Of a DNA stretch of 64,000 bases, positions 60,776 through 64,000 are shown piece after piece. The stretch is taken from contig CAUHNW010000002.1 in assembly GCA_959607825.1 (NCBI GenBank), positions 154,378 through 218,377 of the forward strand, given 5' to 3'. Every line of letters starts with the position of its first letter. Position 1 is the stretch's first letter. The position numbers and the translations under genes were made by a program. Source of the stretch: HGM13006 sp900757695. GTDB lineage: Bacteria > Bacillota > Clostridia > Oscillospirales > Oscillospiraceae. The notes beneath the pieces are model-generated. The model was not told the origin of the DNA. It worked only from the letters and a program-made list of their open reading frames with translations, and did no database searches.

Positions 60776-62608
60776 CTATTTGGCAAATTGGAAGCCCATA
60801 TTTTCCATGGCGGCGATGGTGTTGGCCATCGTTAGAAAAAGATCAATACTAGCAGACTCCCGAGGAGCGGTTTCCTGATACAGACTGTAGCTTCCGTCGG
60901 AGGCATCATAGGGGTTGTTGAAGAAAGCCAGAAAAAGGCTGCCGTAGCTCTCCGGACAATCCTCGTCATAGGAAAACAGGAGACGTGTGGAAGATGGAAC
61001 ATTGCCTTCCTCGATATCCTTGCGTACAGCGGCGTACAGGGTAAGGGCTTCCTGGGCAGAAAGCTCAGAGGTGTCGCTGATGCCCCTTGTAAAATAGCTT
61101 GCGCTGCCATCGATGTAGGAATATACGGTGCCGGCGAAAAATGTATCGGTGGTGGGAGTGGTGGTCCAGCCTCTGAATATGTCGCCCATGACGTTCTCCG
61201 GCTGATCCAGAACCGCAAGGGCGGCCTGCACCAGCTCAGGCAGTGCTGCTTCCTCAAAGGAATAGGTGCGCTCCATGGTACTGCCGTCCTGCAGGCCGTA
61301 GCTGACAGAGAGCTGAACGCAGGTTGGCGCTCTGGAGGATGGAACAAGCTCCTCTGTATGCTCCAGCACGGTGCGGTGAATGGCAAGGGCATCAGTGGGG
61401 GAAACCTCCGTATAATTAAAGCCCTGCCCGTGGGCGAGTGAAAGGCTGGCGGACTCCACGCTGCTGAAATCCGGTGTGCGATGGATGTATCCGAAGGCAT
61501 CCGCTTTGGCACCCAGCATCAAGGCGGCTGCGACCACCAGCAGTGCACCGCCCAGCAGAACAGAACGGGAATGGAAGATCCGGAAGGATTTCTGAATCAC
61601 CATCTCTGCGGCGATCCAGCCAATGGCGATCAGCACCAGTACCAGCAGCATCAGAAGGCCGAAGGGGAGGGCCTGATCCGGAAAGGCGATCAGCCGGAGC
61701 AGAGCAAAACCCCCAAGGCCCACGGCCAGCGATGCAAGTATTTTGCTCAGAACCTTCACAAAGGAGAAGGACAGCATTTCTCCGGCGGTTTCGGCCCGAC
61801 GGATCTGATAGAGCACTCCGGAAAGCACCAGCAGGATCACACCGGTCAGACCATAGATCAGGGGGATGAACAGCTGAATATCATTCTGTGTGTCCAGCGT
61901 GTTGACGGAAAACAGGTGTACCAGTGGGATCAGCCAAATCAGCCATTGGGGCGGATCCAGCGTGGAGGAAAAACCGATCACGAAGCACTCGACTACTTTG
62001 GAAAGACCCATCCAGATCACCAGGGCGGCACCGTGCATTCCTGCATACAGGAGAAATGCGCCGAAGCTCTGACCGGCCATCAGGCAGGCGAGCACAGACA
62101 TGCCGTAAAACAGCAGCAGAATCAGGCAGAATGCGGCAAATAGCCGCATAATGGCGTAGAGGCCCACATGAAAGTACAGGCATATACCGGCTGCGAGTCC
62201 ATAGCAAATTGCCATGGGCAGTAAAATCATCAAAAGCCCTGAAAACATTGCGGTGCAATACAGGCCGCTGCGGCGTATGGGAAAGCTCAGATAAAACTGG
62301 ATTTCCTTCTTGCCATGGAGGTGATGGAACAGCAGCAGGGCTGCCACCAGTGCTCCGGCTGCCACCAGCAGGGTCTGAAGTAAAAAAAGGTTGCCCAGAT
62401 AGATCGAGACGCTCGCTGATTTAGAGACAGGGGCGGAAAAGTCTTGATAGGAAAACAGCCCAGTTACGTCTTCCGCATGGAGAAAATGGTAAAGGGGCAG
62501 AACCAGAGACAGCAGAAACGCAAAAAAGCTGCATACCGGCAGCGGCCAGAAGCGCCGCAGGCTGCTCATTCCAAGGCTGGGGTTAAAGCAGGATGTTTTG
62601 AGCCTCAT
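60776..62608 (-). CDS. ABC transporter membrane protein, large
   Basis: A 610-residue membrane protein, third in the GntR-ABC operon. About ten hydrophobic segments occupy the first 360 residues (for example VSIYLGNLFLLQTLLVAAGA and MFSGLLMILLPMAICYG), and a long C-terminal part of about 230 residues after a further helix is probably outside the cell. This resembles the permease partners of YtrA-regulated ABC systems, thought to expel antibiotics or peptides. It overlaps the ATPase gene by 26 bases. Substrate unknown. Confidence 0.82.
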   Translation of the reverse strand: MRLKTSCFNPSLGMSSLRRFWPLPVCSFFAFLLSLVLPLYHFLHAEDVTGLFSYQDFSAPVSKSASVSIYLGNLFLLQTLLVAAGALVAALLLFHHLHGKKEIQFYLSFPIRRSGLYCTAMFSGLLMILLPMAICYGLAAGICLYFHVGLYAIMRLFAAFCLILLLFYGMSVLACLMAGQSFGAFLLYAGMHGAALVIWMGLSKVVECFVIGFSSTLDPPQWLIWLIPLVHLFSVNTLDTQNDIQLFIPLIYGLTGVILLVLSGVLYQIRRAETAGEMLSFSFVKVLSKILASLAVGLGGFALLRLIAFPDQALPFGLLMLLVLVLIAIGWIAAEMVIQKSFRIFHSRSVLLGGALLVVAAALMLGAKADAFGYIHRTPDFSSVESASLSLAHGQGFNYTEVSPTDALAIHRTVLEHTEELVPSSRAPTCVQLSVSYGLQDGSTMERTYSFEEAALPELVQAALAVLDQPENVMGDIFRGWTTTPTTDTFFAGTVYSYIDGSASYFTRGISDTSELSAQEALTLYAAVRKDIEEGNVPSSTRLLFSYDEDCPESYGSLFLAFFNNPYDASDGSYSLYQETAPRESASIDLFLTMANTIAAMENMGFQFAK

Positions 62609-63482
62609 AGGACATACCTCCTAACTCATAAATAAAGATCTCCTCCAATGTCAGCGGCAGCGCCTCTATATAAAGGGGGGCGTAGGCCGAAAGCTTGGCA
62701 AGCGCCACATCCGGGGCGCTGCGGATGATATAGGTTTTCAGCCTTCCGGCGGCAGATTCGTGCAGCACCTTGAGGCCGGGAAGCTCTGCCGGGGGCGTGT
62801 TCCCAAAGAGAATCTGGATCTTGCAGATGCTGTCCTGAAGATCCGTAAGGCTGCGTTCGAGCAGCACCTTTCCATGGTGCAGGATCCCCACGTGGTCACA
62901 GATATCCTCCAGCTCCCGGAGGTTGTGGGAGGACAGCAGCACGGTGGTACCATGCTCGGCCACATCACCCATGAGAATGGAGAGAATCTGGCGGCGCATG
63001 ACCGGGTCGAGACCGTCAATTGGCTCATCCAGCAAAAGCACCTCCGGGCGGCAGCTCATGGAGAGCCAGAAGGCGCTCTGCTTCAGCATACCCTTGGAAA
63101 GACTGCGAAGGGGCGCCGTTTCCTTCACTTCCGGGAAAACCTCCCGAAGCTTTCGGTAGCGGTCCATATCAAAGCCGGGATAAAGTCCCCGATAGAGCCG
63201 CATAAGGTCACGGGTGGTGGCGTGCATATAGTAGTAGATATCATCATAGATGCAGACGATCTTGGATTTTACGCTGGGATCATTATAGATCGGCTGTCCG
63301 TCCAGCGTAATGCTTCCGCTGTCGGGGCGGTAGACACCGGTAAGGTGACGGATCAGCGTGGACTTTCCGGCACCATTGGGGCCCACAAGGCCGTAGACGC
63401 TGCCGGAATCCACATGGATGTTGACATGGTCCAAGGCTTGGAAGGTGCCGAAGGATTTTGTAAGCTCGGATACTTCGATCAT
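62583..63482 (-). CDS. ABC transporter ATP-binding protein
   Basis: A 299-residue ATPase with Walker A GPNGAGKST, a degenerate signature LSKGMLKQ in place of LSGGQ, Walker B VLLLDEPIDGLD and a switch His in LSSHNLREL. The C-terminal 80 residues are an accessory region. The degenerate signature and the MIEVSELTKSFG start are typical of CcmA/YtrB-type exporters. It overlaps the GntR gene by four bases and the permease gene by 26, so the three are translationally coupled. Confidence 0.95.
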   Translation of the reverse strand: MIEVSELTKSFGTFQALDHVNIHVDSGSVYGLVGPNGAGKSTLIRHLTGVYRPDSGSITLDGQPIYNDPSVKSKIVCIYDDIYYYMHATTRDLMRLYRGLYPGFDMDRYRKLREVFPEVKETAPLRSLSKGMLKQSAFWLSMSCRPEVLLLDEPIDGLDPVMRRQILSILMGDVAEHGTTVLLSSHNLRELEDICDHVGILHHGKVLLERSLTDLQDSICKIQILFGNTPPAELPGLKVLHESAAGRLKTYIIRSAPDVALAKLSAYAPLYIEALPLTLEEIFIYELGGMSYEAQNILL

Positions 63483-63853
63483 GTTTCGTCCTCCTTTCTG
63501 AATACGGCTAAGACCATGCTCTGAAGCTCACTTTCTGAAACACCCAGAAGCTTTAGCTCCCGCAGAGTGCTTGAGAGCGTGGCCATTAGCTCCTCCCTCC
63601 AGCGAAGCGCCGCAGTGCCATCGGTGGCAGCAAAGGCTCCCTTACCGGCCACGGTATTGACGAGACCGAGCTTTTCCAGCTCCCGGTAGGAGCGCTGGAT
63701 GGTATTGGGATTGATGGCCAAAGAGGCTGCCAGTTCCCGCACAGAGGGGAGCTTTTCCCCGGGTGCAATGGCACCAGACAGAATGAGCTGCCGCAGGGCG
63801 TCCCGCACCTGCTCATAAATTGGGCGGGGGTCCTTGTAGTTGATACTCAGCAT
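63479..63853 (-). CDS. GntR-family regulator, YtrA subfamily
   Basis: A 124-residue regulator: a GntR winged helix (residues about 10-75, IYEQVRDALRQLILSGAIAPGEKLPSVRELAASLAINPNTIQRSYREL in segments) and a short C-terminal dimer helix, the YtrA layout. YtrA members repress ABC transporter genes and respond to cell-wall antibiotics. It is the first gene of the operon, with GAGGTG before the ATG, and a long dyad over the promoter is its likely operator. Confidence 0.93.
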   Translation of the reverse strand: MLSINYKDPRPIYEQVRDALRQLILSGAIAPGEKLPSVRELAASLAINPNTIQRSYRELEKLGLVNTVAGKGAFAATDGTAALRWREELMATLSSTLRELKLLGVSESELQSMVLAVFRKEDET

Positions 63854-63880
63854 GGAAGCACCTCGTTTCTCAACGTGTGG

Positions 63881-63913
63881 AATAACTGTATTAACTGTTA
63901 TAATACAGTTATT
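63881..63913 (-). promoter_or_regulatory. GntR/YtrA operator
   Basis: Perfect inverted repeat with 13-bp arms AATAACTGTATTA (63881-63893) and TAATACAGTTATT (63901-63913) around ACTGTTA. It overlaps the -10 box and the start point. Confidence 0.82.
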
Positions 63914-63939
63914 ATACGTGATGTGCAGAGACTTGTCAA
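63911..63939 (-). promoter_or_regulatory. promoter of the GntR-ABC operon, perfect consensus
   Basis: Minus-strand TTGACA (63934-63939), 17-base spacer, TATAAT (63911-63916). The last 60 bases of the window hold nothing further that I can assign. Confidence 0.88.
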
Positions 63940-64000
63940 GAGCGCAATAAAAAATAGTAGAATTTTTCTCTCTCGCACAAGATGAATAGAAGCCCGTTAA

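Overview
The window is ordinary chromosomal DNA of a GC-rich, low-genome-repeat Gram-positive bacterium. The gene content (short-form PolC-independent DnaE, MreCD-PBP2, DnaD/DnaI-type loader genes, LytR-CpsA-Psr and LTA-synthase-like envelope enzymes, SLH surface protein, TTG/GTG starts behind strong AGGAGG sites) points to Firmicutes, class Clostridia, most likely Oscillospiraceae (Oscillibacter/Lawsonibacter-like). That placement is inference from content and style, not from a marker search. I see no rRNA, tRNA, CRISPR array, prophage or insertion sequence.

Layout. 1-9 kb: 3' part of dnaE, a small membrane protein, glyA, a RelA/SpoT-domain gene paired with a C39-like cysteine-peptidase-fold gene, and a tandem duplicate of a MerR-type regulator carrying membrane segments. 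8.8-20.3 kb: a MATE exporter, a double-hot-dog dehydratase-like protein divergent from an RpiR regulator, a polysaccharide deacetylase lipoprotein, a transporter with yaaA, an isolated 64-residue membrane protein, and a LysR-ubiD-ubiX-lpdD set for a prenylated-FMN decarboxylase. 20.4-30.7 kb: a beta-helical carbohydrate-binding lipoprotein, a U32 peptidase, then maf-mreC-mreD-pbp2-dnaD-dnaI. 30.7-43.5 kb: a thioesterase, two PAP2 phosphatases, a complete livKHMGF branched-chain amino acid importer, a 1605-residue SLH surface protein with eleven Cys-rich repeats, and a Cof-type HAD phosphatase. 43.5-51.1 kb: a tightly coupled minus-strand operon for the whole shikimate pathway plus prephenate dehydratase (aroF-aroB-aroA-aroC-pheA-aroK-aroQ-aroE). 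51.4-57.5 kb: gap, pyk, a cytidylate-kinase-like gene, a HAD phosphatase and an LCP ligase. 57.7-64 kb: an LTA-synthase-like sulfatase with an SLH-like tail, and a GntR (YtrA-type)-ABC transporter operon.

The most interesting observation is in the leader of the shikimate operon. A consensus-like promoter is followed by a 24-codon ORF with a good ribosome-binding site and five aromatic codons (Phe-Tyr, Phe, Phe-Trp), then by a strong intrinsic terminator before aroF. The leader can also form a mutually exclusive 1:2, 2:3, 3:4 hairpin set. This is the anatomy of ribosome-mediated transcription attenuation by aromatic amino acids. Other items worth a look: the LTA-synthase/SLH fusion, the duplicated membrane MerR pair behind a 19-bp-spacer palindromic promoter, a LysR box centred near -63 of ubiD, a MarR-like operator on a MATE gene with no marR beside it, a diaminopropionate ammonia-lyase remnant, and a structured leader between two strong promoters ahead of the LCP gene.
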